This document shows, one piece after another, positions 44,233-52,155 of a stretch of 52,155 bases of DNA. The position numbers and the translations under genes were made by a program. The notes below the pieces were generated by a model. That model had not been told where the DNA came from, ran no database searches, and saw nothing but the letters and a program-made list of their open reading frames with translations. The stretch comes from Lachnospiraceae bacterium (GTDB lineage: Bacteria; Bacillota; Clostridia; Lachnospirales; Lachnospiraceae). Location: contig JAUNAG010000001.1 of assembly GCA_030527685.1 (NCBI GenBank), positions 1 through 52,155 on the forward strand, given 5' to 3'. Position 1 is the first letter of the stretch; every line of letters starts with the position of its first letter.

Positions 44233-45447
44233 ATGAGAGCTTATGAGCGCTTACTGAACTATGTGAAGATTTATACGACAAGTGATGACGAGACAGGTAC
44301 AACACCGTCTACCGCACGCCAGTTTGATCTGGCAAAGCTGCTTGTCGGGGAGATGAAAGAGATGGGCATTGCGGATGCCCGCGTTGATGAAAACTGCAAT
44401 GTCTACGGTACCGTTCCGGCCACACCGGGTCTGGAGGACCGCAAGGGACTGGGCTTTATTGCTCATCTGGACACTGCACCGGACTGCTGCGGCGAGAATG
44501 TCAATCCGCAGGTCTGGGAGAACTATGACGGCGGCGAGCTGGAGATCGGAAACGGTCTGAAGCTGACACCGGCGATGTTCCCGCATCTGCCGAAACTGGC
44601 AGGCAGAACACTGATCACTTCAGACGGCAGCACCCTGCTCGGTGCCGATGACAAGGCCGGAATTGCGGAGATCATGACACTTGCAGAGCAGCTGCTGGCA
44701 GGCGGGATGCCGCACGGAAAGATCTGCCTGGCCTTTACACCGGATGAGGAGATCGGCGGCGGTGCTGAGACTCTGGATCTGGATGCCTTCGGTGCAGCCT
44801 ATGCCTATACAGTGGACGGAGGCTGTGAGACAGAACTTTCCTATGAGAATTTCAATGCCGCAGAAGCAGTATTTAAGATCCGCGGTGTGAGCGTCCATCC
44901 GGGCGACTCAAAGGATACGATGATCAATGCTTCTCTTGTTGCCTGTGAGATCAATGCAGCACTTCCGGCAATGGACATTCCGGCAAGAACGGAAGGCTAC
45001 GAGGGATTCTTCCATTTATGCGACATCAGCGGCAATGTGGAGAATGCAAAGCTGACCTATATCGTCAGAGATCACAGTCTGGAGAATTTCAATGCCCGCT
45101 GTGAGCTGCTTCGTCATATTGAAAAATGCATGAACGAGCGCTACGGTGCCGGCACAGTCGAACTCGTACTGAAGGATCAGTACCGCAATATGATCGAGAA
45201 GATCCGTCCCTGCAAGGAGCTGATCGATTATGCAAAGGAGGCCATTCGCGAGGCCGGCAGCGAACCGGTTGTGGAGCCGATCCGCGGCGGCACAGACGGC
45301 GCACAGCTTTCCTTCAGAGGACTGCCCTGCCCGAATCTCGGCACAGCAGGCTATGCATTCCACGGCCCGTACGAACACATTACGGCAGAAGGTATGGACT
45401 TCGTTGTGGAAGTGCTGAAGGGAATTACAAAAAAGTTCAGCAAATAA
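44233..45447 (+). CDS. pepT: Tripeptide aminopeptidase (peptidase T)
   Basis: This 404-residue M20B zinc peptidase removes N-terminal residues from tripeptides in the cytosol. It shows FIAHLDTAPDCCG (metal His and Asp), LLGADDKAGIAEIM (bridging Asp), FTPDEEIGGGAE (catalytic Glu) and YTVDGGCETEL. The length equals the family norm. AGGAGG precedes ATG 44233. It could be read through from the cobalamin operon but has no functional link to it. Confidence 0.95.
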   Translation: MRAYERLLNYVKIYTTSDDETGTTPSTARQFDLAKLLVGEMKEMGIADARVDENCNVYGTVPATPGLEDRKGLGFIAHLDTAPDCCGENVNPQVWENYDGGELEIGNGLKLTPAMFPHLPKLAGRTLITSDGSTLLGADDKAGIAEIMTLAEQLLAGGMPHGKICLAFTPDEEIGGGAETLDLDAFGAAYAYTVDGGCETELSYENFNAAEAVFKIRGVSVHPGDSKDTMINASLVACEINAALPAMDIPARTEGYEGFFHLCDISGNVENAKLTYIVRDHSLENFNARCELLRHIEKCMNERYGAGTVELVLKDQYRNMIEKIRPCKELIDYAKEAIREAGSEPVVEPIRGGTDGAQLSFRGLPCPNLGTAGYAFHGPYEHITAEGMDFVVEVLKGITKKFSK

Positions 45448-45496
45448 AACGCTGATCTATAGGGAGAATGAAGCGGTTTCGGACCGCAGACAGGTG

Positions 45497-45532
45497 AGAA
45501 CCGGCAGCTTTTGAGGCTGCCGGTTCTTTTTT
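45497..45532 (+). terminator. Terminator after pepT
   Basis: AGAACCGGCAGC pairs perfectly with GCTGCCGGTTCT around TTTTGAG and runs into TTTTT. It isolates the iron operon from upstream transcription. Confidence 0.9.
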
Positions 45533-45645
45533 GCCCGGAAAAGAGAACAAAAATCAGTGTGAGACGGATATCTGATCTTAAAAGCGATTAAGAAACTTTC
45601 AATCGACCTAAATAAAAAATGATGAAACAAAATTTATTTAGTGCC

Positions 45646-45674
45646 TTGCGACGAAAGTTAGAGTATGCTAATAT
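45646..45674 (+). promoter_or_regulatory. Promoter of the iron-uptake operon
   Basis: TTGCGA (45646-45651), a 17-base spacer and extended -10 TGC-TAATAT (45666-45674) precede the FTR1 gene. The surrounding 300-bp gap is AT-rich and holds no gene. CTAAATAAA (45608-45616) and TTTATTTAG (45633-45641) form a further inverted repeat upstream. Confidence 0.65.
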
Positions 45675-45704
45675 CTACGTCGAAGTTAGTTTAAATCAAC
45701 TAAC
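45658..45704. promoter_or_regulatory. Two DtxR-like inverted repeats over the FTR1 promoter
   Basis: TTAG-AGTATG-CTAA (45658-45671) overlaps the -10 box. GTTAGTT-TAAATC-AACTAAC (45685-45704) starts right after the predicted transcription start. Both show the TTAG...CTAA half sites of DtxR/IdeR-family boxes rather than the Fur box. Iron-dependent repression is inferred. Confidence 0.55.
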
Positions 45705-45747
45705 ATAAGAACATCAGTTCTAAGCAGTTTATGAAGGGGAATTTCAG

Positions 45748-47529
45748 ATGAAACAAAGAAGAGGAATTCCGGCAGGCTTTCGCAGCCTGATGATCCTTCT
45801 GCTGGCAGTTACATTGGTGATGGCACCGGTAAGCAGTGTTTTGGCAGCTGCTGAGGATGCATCTGCAGGAAATCGCTGGGGAGCGGCAGCGGATGAGATT
45901 GACAAGTATCTCGATGCGGCCTTTGAAGCGTATCTTGCCGGTGATGCAAAAGCGGCCTACAGCAATGTGAACGATGCGTACTTCAAGGTGTACGAGGTAA
46001 CAGGCTTTGAGCGCCAGACCATGAGTTATGTGTCCGGACCGCGCAAGAATGCCGTAGAGCTTCAGTACTCCACCTGTAAGGCGGCAGTTAAGAAGGACAA
46101 TACAGATCCGGAAGTACAGAAGGAGGTTCGTACCGAACTCAACAAGCTGAAGAGCATGATCCGTGAGGACGGCAACAAGCTTGCACAGAAGGACGGTGAG
46201 GAACAGACCGTTACAAAGTATTATCTGAACGGCGAACTGACGGCGACAGACCCGTATGCAGATTATGCGGGTGATCCGAATGCAGCCGTTACCTACGCCA
46301 GCTGGGCGGCAGCGGCAGAAGCGCTGAACGAGCTGCTCGACACGGCATTTACCGCATATAAGGGAAAAGATTTCGAAGCAGCAAAGGACAATACACAGAC
46401 CGCCTTCTACATGGTCTATGAAGAGTCCGGACTGGATCACGCACTCTACAAGGAACTTTCCGTCGAGGATCGTCTGGAAGTGGATCAGCGCTTTGCGGAT
46501 CTGCAGGGACTGATCGAGGGAGAGAAGTTCCAGAGAAATGCAGTGCAGAGAGCGATTCGTCAGCTGAAGAATGTCATTACGGCAAAGGCTGCTTCTCTGG
46601 ATGAAGCGGCAGCAGCAAAGGCTGCCGAGGAGGCAGCGAAGGCTGCTGAAGAGGCTGCAGCTGAAGAAACAACGACAGAGGATCAGAGCTGGCTGACCTT
46701 CCTTGCAGCATTTGGCATCATCGTCCGCGAAGGTCTGGAAGCAATTCTGGTTATCGCAGCGATTATTGCCTACCTCGCAAAGAGCGGCAATAAGAAGTCG
46801 CTGAAGAATGTTTATGTCGGCGGTGTTCTCGGAATTGCAGCAAGCTTTGTGGCAGCAGCGATTCTGTACTATGTCAAGCAGGCATGGACGGGAGCCGGCC
46901 AGTCACAGGAATTTATCGAGGGTATCACGGCGCTGATTGCAGTGTGTGTTCTCTTCTACGTCAGCAACTGGATGATCTCCAAATCCGAGGCAGCTGCCTG
47001 GTCGAATTACATCGACGGCAAGGTACAGTCCTCTGTTGAGAGAGGATCCGCTATGGCACTGGCCTTCACCGCATTCCTTTCTGTATTCCGTGAGGGAGCC
47101 GAGGTCGTGCTCTTTTACCAGCCGATGCTGGGCGAGGGACATGCCAATATGGTCTGGGCCGGATTTGCAGCCGGCTGTGTCCTTCTGGTATTTGTCTATC
47201 TCGCAATCACGAAGCTTTCCATTAAGCTTCCGATCAAGATCTTCTTTACGGCAACCAGTATCCTGATGGCAGTGATGTGCGTCTCCTTCCTTGGAGCAGG
47301 CATCAAGGAGCTTGCAGAAGGCGGTCTCTTCGACGTCGTACTCCGCGTAACAGGTATTCCGGAAAACGATGTCATTCAGATCTTCGGCATCTATCCGTAT
47401 CTTGAAACACTGGTACCGCAGCTGATCCTGGCAGTTATTCTTCTTGTGACCTTCATGATGGCGCACTACAGAAACAAGCTTGCGCTGAAGGATGCCGAGA
47501 TCAGAAAGCTGCAGGGCAGCGGCAATTAA
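45748..47529 (+). CDS. FTR1-family iron permease with extracellular domain
   Basis: This 593-residue protein has a signal peptide (about 1-34, VLAAAED) and two related alpha-helical extracellular repeats. These are residues about 46-145 (DAAFEAYLAGDAKAAYSNV) and 188-285 (DTAFTAYKGKDFEAAKDNT). An Ala/Glu-rich linker (about 288-312) leads to a seven-segment FTR1 permease. The two iron-motifs are REGLE (327-331) and REGAE (448-452). FTR1 permeases move ferric iron after oxidation or with P19 partners. It leads an operon with P19, DUF2318 and FtsX-type genes, the arrangement known from Campylobacter P19 loci. GAAGGGG precedes ATG 45748. Confidence 0.93.
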   Translation: MKQRRGIPAGFRSLMILLLAVTLVMAPVSSVLAAAEDASAGNRWGAAADEIDKYLDAAFEAYLAGDAKAAYSNVNDAYFKVYEVTGFERQTMSYVSGPRKNAVELQYSTCKAAVKKDNTDPEVQKEVRTELNKLKSMIREDGNKLAQKDGEEQTVTKYYLNGELTATDPYADYAGDPNAAVTYASWAAAAEALNELLDTAFTAYKGKDFEAAKDNTQTAFYMVYEESGLDHALYKELSVEDRLEVDQRFADLQGLIEGEKFQRNAVQRAIRQLKNVITAKAASLDEAAAAKAAEEAAKAAEEAAAEETTTEDQSWLTFLAAFGIIVREGLEAILVIAAIIAYLAKSGNKKSLKNVYVGGVLGIAASFVAAAILYYVKQAWTGAGQSQEFIEGITALIAVCVLFYVSNWMISKSEAAAWSNYIDGKVQSSVERGSAMALAFTAFLSVFREGAEVVLFYQPMLGEGHANMVWAGFAAGCVLLVFVYLAITKLSIKLPIKIFFTATSILMAVMCVSFLGAGIKELAEGGLFDVVLRVTGIPENDVIQIFGIYPYLETLVPQLILAVILLVTFMMAHYRNKLALKDAEIRKLQGSGN

Positions 47530-47591
47530 TCAGTTACCAAAGGCTTGCTTCATAAAAGAAGCGCTTATAAAGGTATAAGTATTATTCACAC

Positions 47592-47606
47592 TCGTCCTAT
47601 GGACGA
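47592..47606 (+). other. Small hairpin before the P19 ribosome site
   Basis: TCGTCC-TAT-GGACGA forms a perfect 6-bp stem 8 bases before AGAGGAGG. GCTTC/GAAGC forms another about 35 bases upstream. They may stabilise or process the P19 message. Confidence 0.35.
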
Positions 47607-47624
47607 CAATCAGAGGAGGTTTCC

Positions 47625-48179
47625 ATGAAAAAAGCATTAGCAGCATTTTCTCTTGCAGCACTGATGGCACTTGGCAGCGTCGGCGTTATGGCAGCTGACG
47701 AGGCAGGCTTCGAAGAGTTCCCGATCGGCGAGGAGCAGGACGTTGACGTTCTTCACGTCGCAGCAGTTTACTTCCAGCCGGTAGAGATGGAGCCGGCAGA
47801 GTCTGCAGGTCTTTCCAAGGAAGATTCCAACCTTCATATCGAAGCTGACGTTTCCGCTCTGGAGAACGAGCTTGGCTTCGGTGTCGGCGACTGGATCCCG
47901 TACATGACAGTTAAGTACGAAATCATTGACCAGGATACAGAGAAGACAGTTCTGGAAGGTGACTTCATGCCGATGGCAGCAAGTGACGGCCCGCACTACG
48001 GCGCAAACATCAATCTGCCGGATGCAGGTACATACACACTGAAGTGCTCCTTCTACAGCCCGGCTGAGAACGGCTACCTGCTTCATGTAGATGCAGAGAC
48101 AGGCGTTACAGGCCAGTTCTGGTCAGAGCCGATCGTTGTTGAGTTCAAGGATTGGGAGTACACACCGCAGGAGTGGTAA
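47625..48179 (+). CDS. P19/Tp34-family periplasmic metal-binding protein
   Basis: This 184-residue exported protein has a signal peptide ending VMAA (about 1-24) with no lipobox. The immunoglobulin-like domain keeps the P19 metal ligands: His71 and Glu73 in NLHIEADV, Met117 in DFMPMAASDGPH with His124, and His154 in YLLHVDAET. In Campylobacter P19 these bind copper and help iron uptake. AGAGGAGG precedes ATG 47625. Codon choice is strongly biased (GCA, CTT, AAG), suggesting high expression. It lies between FTR1 and the DUF2318 gene; a hairpin follows. Confidence 0.92.
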   Translation: MKKALAAFSLAALMALGSVGVMAADEAGFEEFPIGEEQDVDVLHVAAVYFQPVEMEPAESAGLSKEDSNLHIEADVSALENELGFGVGDWIPYMTVKYEIIDQDTEKTVLEGDFMPMAASDGPHYGANINLPDAGTYTLKCSFYSPAENGYLLHVDAETGVTGQFWSEPIVVEFKDWEYTPQEW

Positions 48180-48207
48180 ATCCAACTTCTCTTATATGAA
48201 AATGTAC

Positions 48208-48239
48208 AGTATGCTGCCTCGCTTAAGAGGCGGCATACT
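48208..48239 (+). terminator. Hairpin after the P19 gene (partial terminator)
   Basis: AGTATGCTGCCTC pairs with GAGGCGGCATACT (one G-T) around GCTTAA. It is followed by AACTTTGTTT, a weak T tract, so it may dampen downstream expression or protect the P19 mRNA. Confidence 0.55.
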
Positions 48240-48266
48240 AACTTTGTTTCACGGAGAAAATAACAA

Positions 48267-49541
48267 ATGCTGAACTATCTGATTACAGTTACTGAAGATC
48301 TTCTGATTGCCGTAACACTTCTGGTACTGATCGCAGAGCTTGGCCGCAAGGTTTATACAGCGAACAGCGGCCGTTTCACATGGATCGGAATCGGAGCAGG
48401 TGTCGCAGCTTCTGCTGCAATGGCACTGGCAAAAAACCTGACCAGCAAGGTGGCAACAAATCGCTGGAATTTATGGATCTTTCTGTTCACGACAGTACTT
48501 TCGCTGCTGTTCGTGATTTTTTCATGTGTATGTAAGCAGGGAAGCAAAGGTCTTCTGCCGCTTACAGCAGGTGCTGCCCTGATTGCGCTGCTTCTTTTCT
48601 ATGAGCTGCCGGACGTCATGGCATATCCATTCCTCTTTGATACGGGCAAGGCGGGCAGATTCTCTGTTGCCTTCCTGGTGCGTTTCCTGGGCTGGCTGGC
48701 AGCTCTGCTTCTGCTGTTTATCTACGCACTTTATCTTCGCAAATGCATCCGCGCATCGGTGGGTACAGGACTTCTTCGTCTTGTGACGAACCTCGCCGTC
48801 CTGGTCAATGCGGCCCGCTGCATGGGACAGGTGATGCGTCCGTGGGTATCCCGTGCCAAGTGGCTTCCGGATTTTCTGCCGAAGTACAGCAAGGCCGATT
48901 ATCCGTGGGCATTCCCGATTGTCAAATTCGTTGCAAACAGCACACTGCAGTTCTCGATGCTGGTTGCCGGACTGGCGCTTCTGATTCCGATTTCACTGTT
49001 TTTCTACAATATGAAAATTCACGGAACATATGAGAATCCCGCACAGCTTCGCCGCCTGAAGGCGATTGCAAAGCGCTGCCGCCGTGCAGCGGTGACGGTA
49101 TCTGTGTGCTTTGTTCTGTTTCTTCTTACCATGACTGTTGTCAAGGCTTATGCGAACCGCACGATTGAGCTCTCCTCACCGGAGGAATATACCGTAGAGG
49201 GTGATGAGATCCATGTGCCGATCTCGGAAGTAGAGGACGGTCATCTGCACCGCTTTGAATATAAGACAGAGAACAACATTGCTGTCCGCTGGATTGTCGT
49301 CAAGAAGCCGGGATCTGCAGCCTACGGTGTCGGACTTGATGCCTGTGATGTCTGCGGTGATGCGGGATATTACGAGCGCGGCGACCAGGTGGTCTGCAAG
49401 CGCTGCGATGTTGTCATGAATATCCAGACCATCGGCTTCAAGGGAGGCTGCAATCCGATTCCGCTGTCTTATACAGTTAAGGACGGACAGATGATCTTTG
49501 CACTGCAGGATATTATTGACGGCGAGAAGGAATTCAAGTAA
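48267..49541 (+). CDS. DUF2318 membrane protein with cysteine cluster
   Basis: This 424-residue protein has about 7-8 membrane segments (1-290), then a soluble DUF2318 domain. The domain has CDVC (360-363), CKRC (377-380) and a fifth cysteine in FKGGCNP (395), which could bind Fe-S or another metal. DUF2318 proteins accompany FTR1/P19 operons and are thought to pass electrons or handle iron; their exact role is not established. A GGAGAA ribosome site precedes ATG 48267. No thioredoxin-like gene is visible before the window ends. Confidence 0.85.
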   Translation: MLNYLITVTEDLLIAVTLLVLIAELGRKVYTANSGRFTWIGIGAGVAASAAMALAKNLTSKVATNRWNLWIFLFTTVLSLLFVIFSCVCKQGSKGLLPLTAGAALIALLLFYELPDVMAYPFLFDTGKAGRFSVAFLVRFLGWLAALLLLFIYALYLRKCIRASVGTGLLRLVTNLAVLVNAARCMGQVMRPWVSRAKWLPDFLPKYSKADYPWAFPIVKFVANSTLQFSMLVAGLALLIPISLFFYNMKIHGTYENPAQLRRLKAIAKRCRRAAVTVSVCFVLFLLTMTVVKAYANRTIELSSPEEYTVEGDEIHVPISEVEDGHLHRFEYKTENNIAVRWIVVKKPGSAAYGVGLDACDVCGDAGYYERGDQVVCKRCDVVMNIQTIGFKGGCNPIPLSYTVKDGQMIFALQDIIDGEKEFK

Positions 49542-49556
49542 ACAGGGAGGTTTGCC

Positions 49557-50858
49557 ATGTTTTTTCGAATGGTAAGAGGAGCGTTGATCCGCCAGAGAGG
49601 AAAGATGCTTCTGATTGCATTTACAATCGCCCTCGGTGCATCTCTTGCAACGGCCATGCTGAATACGATGCTGGATGTAGGCGATAAGGTCAATGAAGAG
49701 CTGAAAACCTACGGTGCCAATATCACCGTAAAGCCCAAGGACTCATCACTGCTTGCGGATCTGTATTCCGTAGAGGAGGACGGAGGAGCACTCAGCACCT
49801 CCTATCTGGCAGAGGACGAGCTCGGAAAGCTGAAGACGATTTTCTGGGCATTTAATATAGTAGATTTTGCTCCGTTCCTGGAAAGACAGGTCACGGTCAA
49901 CGGAAGTCAGACGGCAGCAGCTGTCGGTACCTGGTTCAATCATCATCTGGATCTTCCGACCGGTGAGTCACTGGATGCGGGTGTAACGGGTCTTAGAAGC
50001 TGGTGGGAGATCAGCGAGGGAGCATGGCTTGATGAGCAGAATACAACTGCAGATCATGAGATCATGCTGGGAAAATCACTGGCAGAATCTCTCGGCGCCA
50101 AGGTCGGTGATCAGCTGACACTCGGCGGATCCGAAAAAGAGCTGACAGCTACGGTGACCGGTATCTATGATGCCGGCGGCGATGAGGATGACAAGCTTTT
50201 TGCAGGCCTGGATCTGGTGCAGGAACTCTTTGATCTGGACGGCAAGGTGGCCTCCATTGAGGTCAGTGCTCTGACAACGCCGGATAACGAACTGGCAGAA
50301 CGTGCAGCCAGAAATCCTGCAGCCCTTTCTGCAGCAGATTATGAGACCTGGTATTGTACAGCTTACGTCAGCGCGATCTGCTATCAGATTCAGGAGGCGA
50401 TCACGAATTCGGCTGCATCCGCTGTCCGTCAGGTTGCGGACTCCGAGGGTGCGATTCTGGATAAGACAAAGCTGCTGATGCTTCTGATCACAATCTTAAG
50501 TCTTGTCGGCGCAGCGCTCGGTATCTCCAATCTGGTAACGGCCAGCGTGATGGAGCGCTCACAGGAGCTTGGACTTCTGAAGGCCATCGGTGCCTTTGAC
50601 GGACCGATTACAGCTCTGATCATGACGGAAGTTCTGATTACAGCTCTGGTCGGCGGTGTTGCCGGATACTTTATGGGCTTCGGCTTCGCACAGCTGATCG
50701 GCAGAAGCGTATTCGGATCTGCAATTGAGATGAAGGTCATGGTTATTCCGATTGTGGCTCTGCTGATTGCACTTGTCACGATTGCAGGCAGCCTTCCGGC
50801 TATCCGTATGGTACTGCGTCTGGATCCGGCAGAGGTTCTGCACGGAAGCAAGGCATGA
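49557..50858 (+). CDS. FtsX/MacB-type ABC permease (iron operon, first)
   Basis: This 433-residue permease has an N-terminal membrane segment (about 18-38), a large extracellular MacB core domain (about 40-290) and three C-terminal segments (FtsX domain; ERSQELGLLKAIGA after the second). The core contains GKSLAESLGAKVGDQLTLGG followed by ATVTGIYDAGGDED. GGGAGG precedes ATG 49557. With the next gene it probably forms a heterodimer driven by an ATPase encoded beyond the window. Homologues in P19 operons (Campylobacter) are needed for iron handling; transported substrate unknown. Confidence 0.88.
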   Translation: MFFRMVRGALIRQRGKMLLIAFTIALGASLATAMLNTMLDVGDKVNEELKTYGANITVKPKDSSLLADLYSVEEDGGALSTSYLAEDELGKLKTIFWAFNIVDFAPFLERQVTVNGSQTAAAVGTWFNHHLDLPTGESLDAGVTGLRSWWEISEGAWLDEQNTTADHEIMLGKSLAESLGAKVGDQLTLGGSEKELTATVTGIYDAGGDEDDKLFAGLDLVQELFDLDGKVASIEVSALTTPDNELAERAARNPAALSAADYETWYCTAYVSAICYQIQEAITNSAASAVRQVADSEGAILDKTKLLMLLITILSLVGAALGISNLVTASVMERSQELGLLKAIGAFDGPITALIMTEVLITALVGGVAGYFMGFGFAQLIGRSVFGSAIEMKVMVIPIVALLIALVTIAGSLPAIRMVLRLDPAEVLHGSKA

Positions 50859-50879
50859 TAAGACAGGAGCGAGAATAAG

Positions 50880-52155
50880 ATGACGAAAAGAAGAATGTAT
50901 CTGAGAATGGTGACGGCAGCTCTGCTGCGCCGCCGTTCAAGAATGCTGATTGCGCTGCTTTCCATCGCAATCGGTGCGACCATTCTGTCCGGTCTTCTGA
51001 CCATCTATTACGATGTCCCGAGACAGATGGGGGCACAGTTCCGCGGATACGGAGCAAATATGCTGCTTCTGTCCTCCGGTGAGGAGACCATGACAGCGGA
51101 CGGTGCTGCTGATGCACTGAAAGCAATTCCGAACGGCAATCTGGTCGGTGCATCACCCTACCGCTATGTCAGGGTGGATATGCAGAGCAGACAGCAGTCC
51201 TTTACGGCAGCAGGAACCGATTTCGAGCAGGTCCAGAAGACAAGCCCGTACTTCCAGGTTGAAGGAGAGTATCCGTCAGGCAGACATGAGGTGCTGATCG
51301 GAAAACAGATTGCTTCTACAATCGGAACCAAAGTCGGCGATATCATGGAGCTGACTTATACGCCGGCTGCAGCAGCAGAAAATACAGCAGATTCCGGAGC
51401 CGAGGCACTTGCAGCAGGAACAGAAGTGTACGGCAGTGCACCGGGCTGGAGTGATCAGATCGTCAAGGTTACAGTTAAGATCGGTGATGATCAGACAATT
51501 GAAGAACTGACAGTCGATGCATCCGCACAGACACCGGAAATCGGCGGTCAGTGTGCAGAAGAGAGCTTTACTTCTCAGTTTATCGGCAAGACCATTCCGG
51601 TAGCTGCAGATGACATTGATGCGATATCCGGTGCGACTATGACATCCAATGCGGTTCTGCAGGCGGTCAATACAGCACGGGCAGAGCAGAAGAAGGATGA
51701 TCCGACAACGATTACCTTTAAGGTCACCGGTATTCTGGACACGGGCGGTGATGAAGAGAGCTACGTCTTCATGTCCATGTCCGATATGGGCGATCTGACA
51801 GGCAACGATCAGAATCTGGATGTTATGGAGCTCAGTGTTTCCGCATCACAGGATGAACTGGAAGGCTATGTAAATGCAATTGCAGGCAGCAGCTCACAGG
51901 TGCAGGCGCGACTTGTCAAGCGCGTCACACATTCAGAGGCTTCCGTTCTTGCAAAACTGCAGGCACTGGTGTTCCTGGTCACAATCGTCGTTCTGCTGCT
52001 GACCATGATCTGCGTTTCGACAACCATGACCGCTGTCGTATCTGAGCGCCGCAGAGAAATCGGTCTTCGCAAGGCACTGGGTGCTTCCGATAACAGTATT
52101 CGAATGGAATTCCTCGGAGAGGGAATGTTCCTCGGTCTGCTCGGCGGTCTGCTCG
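50880..52155 (+). CDS. FtsX/MacB-type permease with inserted FMN-binding domain (partial)
   Basis: The gene starts at ATG 50880 (GGAGCGAG upstream) and runs off the window end; 425 codons are seen. TM1 spans about 20-40 and the FtsX part begins near 360 (ERRREIGLRKALGAS). The extracellular domain reads GKQIASTIGTKVGDIMELTY up to 160 and resumes at TFKVTGILDTGGDEE from 279. In the preceding paralogue these segments are adjacent. Between them, residues about 192-267 form an FMN_bind domain: DQIVKVTVKIGDD, QTPEIGG, FIGKTIPV and AISGATMTSNAVLQAV. SGAT (250-253) is the flavinylation motif of NqrC/RnfG, with Thr253 the likely FMN site. Covalent flavin, made by an ApbE elsewhere, would make this permease redox-active. 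Confidence 0.88.
   Translation, partial: MTKRRMYLRMVTAALLRRRSRMLIALLSIAIGATILSGLLTIYYDVPRQMGAQFRGYGANMLLLSSGEETMTADGAADALKAIPNGNLVGASPYRYVRVDMQSRQQSFTAAGTDFEQVQKTSPYFQVEGEYPSGRHEVLIGKQIASTIGTKVGDIMELTYTPAAAAENTADSGAEALAAGTEVYGSAPGWSDQIVKVTVKIGDDQTIEELTVDASAQTPEIGGQCAEESFTSQFIGKTIPVAADDIDAISGATMTSNAVLQAVNTARAEQKKDDPTTITFKVTGILDTGGDEESYVFMSMSDMGDLTGNDQNLDVMELSVSASQDELEGYVNAIAGSSSQVQARLVKRVTHSEASVLAKLQALVFLVTIVVLLLTMICVSTTMTAVVSERRREIGLRKALGASDNSIRMEFLGEGMFLGLLGGLL

Overview
The window looks like a chromosomal piece of an anaerobic, low- to mid-GC Firmicute, most likely a Clostridia/Lachnospiraceae-type gut or rumen bacterium. This rests on a type III glutamine synthetase, an ammonium transporter fused to a P-II domain, an oxygen-independent (cbi-type) cobalamin operon, a CUT1 sugar transporter without its own ATPase beside xylosidase-like GH3 and GH43 enzymes, strong AGGAGG ribosome sites, and gene-end hairpins with T-runs. 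I cannot name the species. No rRNA, tRNA, CRISPR array, insertion sequence or phage was found.

Layout. 1-1.1 kb: a 64-bp tandem repeat, a lone HIRAN-domain gene and a decayed WYL regulator. 1.1-6.9 kb: a marR-degV pair behind twin palindromes, a secreted 5'-nucleotidase, an OFA-type MFS transporter and a VanY-like carboxypeptidase. 7.0-8.5 kb: a probable toxin-antitoxin-like pair (HTH fused to a DUF3990/ART-like domain, plus a partner) behind two large palindromes. 8.5-18.9 kb: a nitrogen-assimilation block (glutamine synthetase, Amt-PII, glutamate synthase large and small subunits). 19.0-21.6 kb: an oxidoreductase and pgi on the minus strand. 22.2-29.2 kb: a pentose-oligosaccharide locus (binding protein, two permeases, GH3, GH43).

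29.4-44.2 kb is one dense operon of 15 cobalamin genes, nearly all overlapping or coupled. It covers nucleotide-loop assembly and most of the anaerobic corrin ring pathway. CbiL, the cobalt chelatase, the adenosyltransferase and cobalt transport are not in the window, and no B12 riboswitch is visible. pepT follows.

45.5-52.2 kb (cut by the window end) is an iron-uptake operon of the FTR1/P19 type: an FTR1 permease with a duplicated extracellular domain, a P19/Tp34 metal-binding protein, a DUF2318 membrane protein with a cysteine cluster, and two FtsX/MacB-type permeases. Its promoter overlaps two inverted repeats resembling DtxR-family sites. The most striking observation is that the second permease carries an inserted FMN-binding domain with the SGAT flavinylation motif of NqrC and RnfG. 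The insert lies between two strands of the extracellular domain that are contiguous in the neighbouring paralogue. This suggests a covalently flavinylated, redox-active iron transporter.
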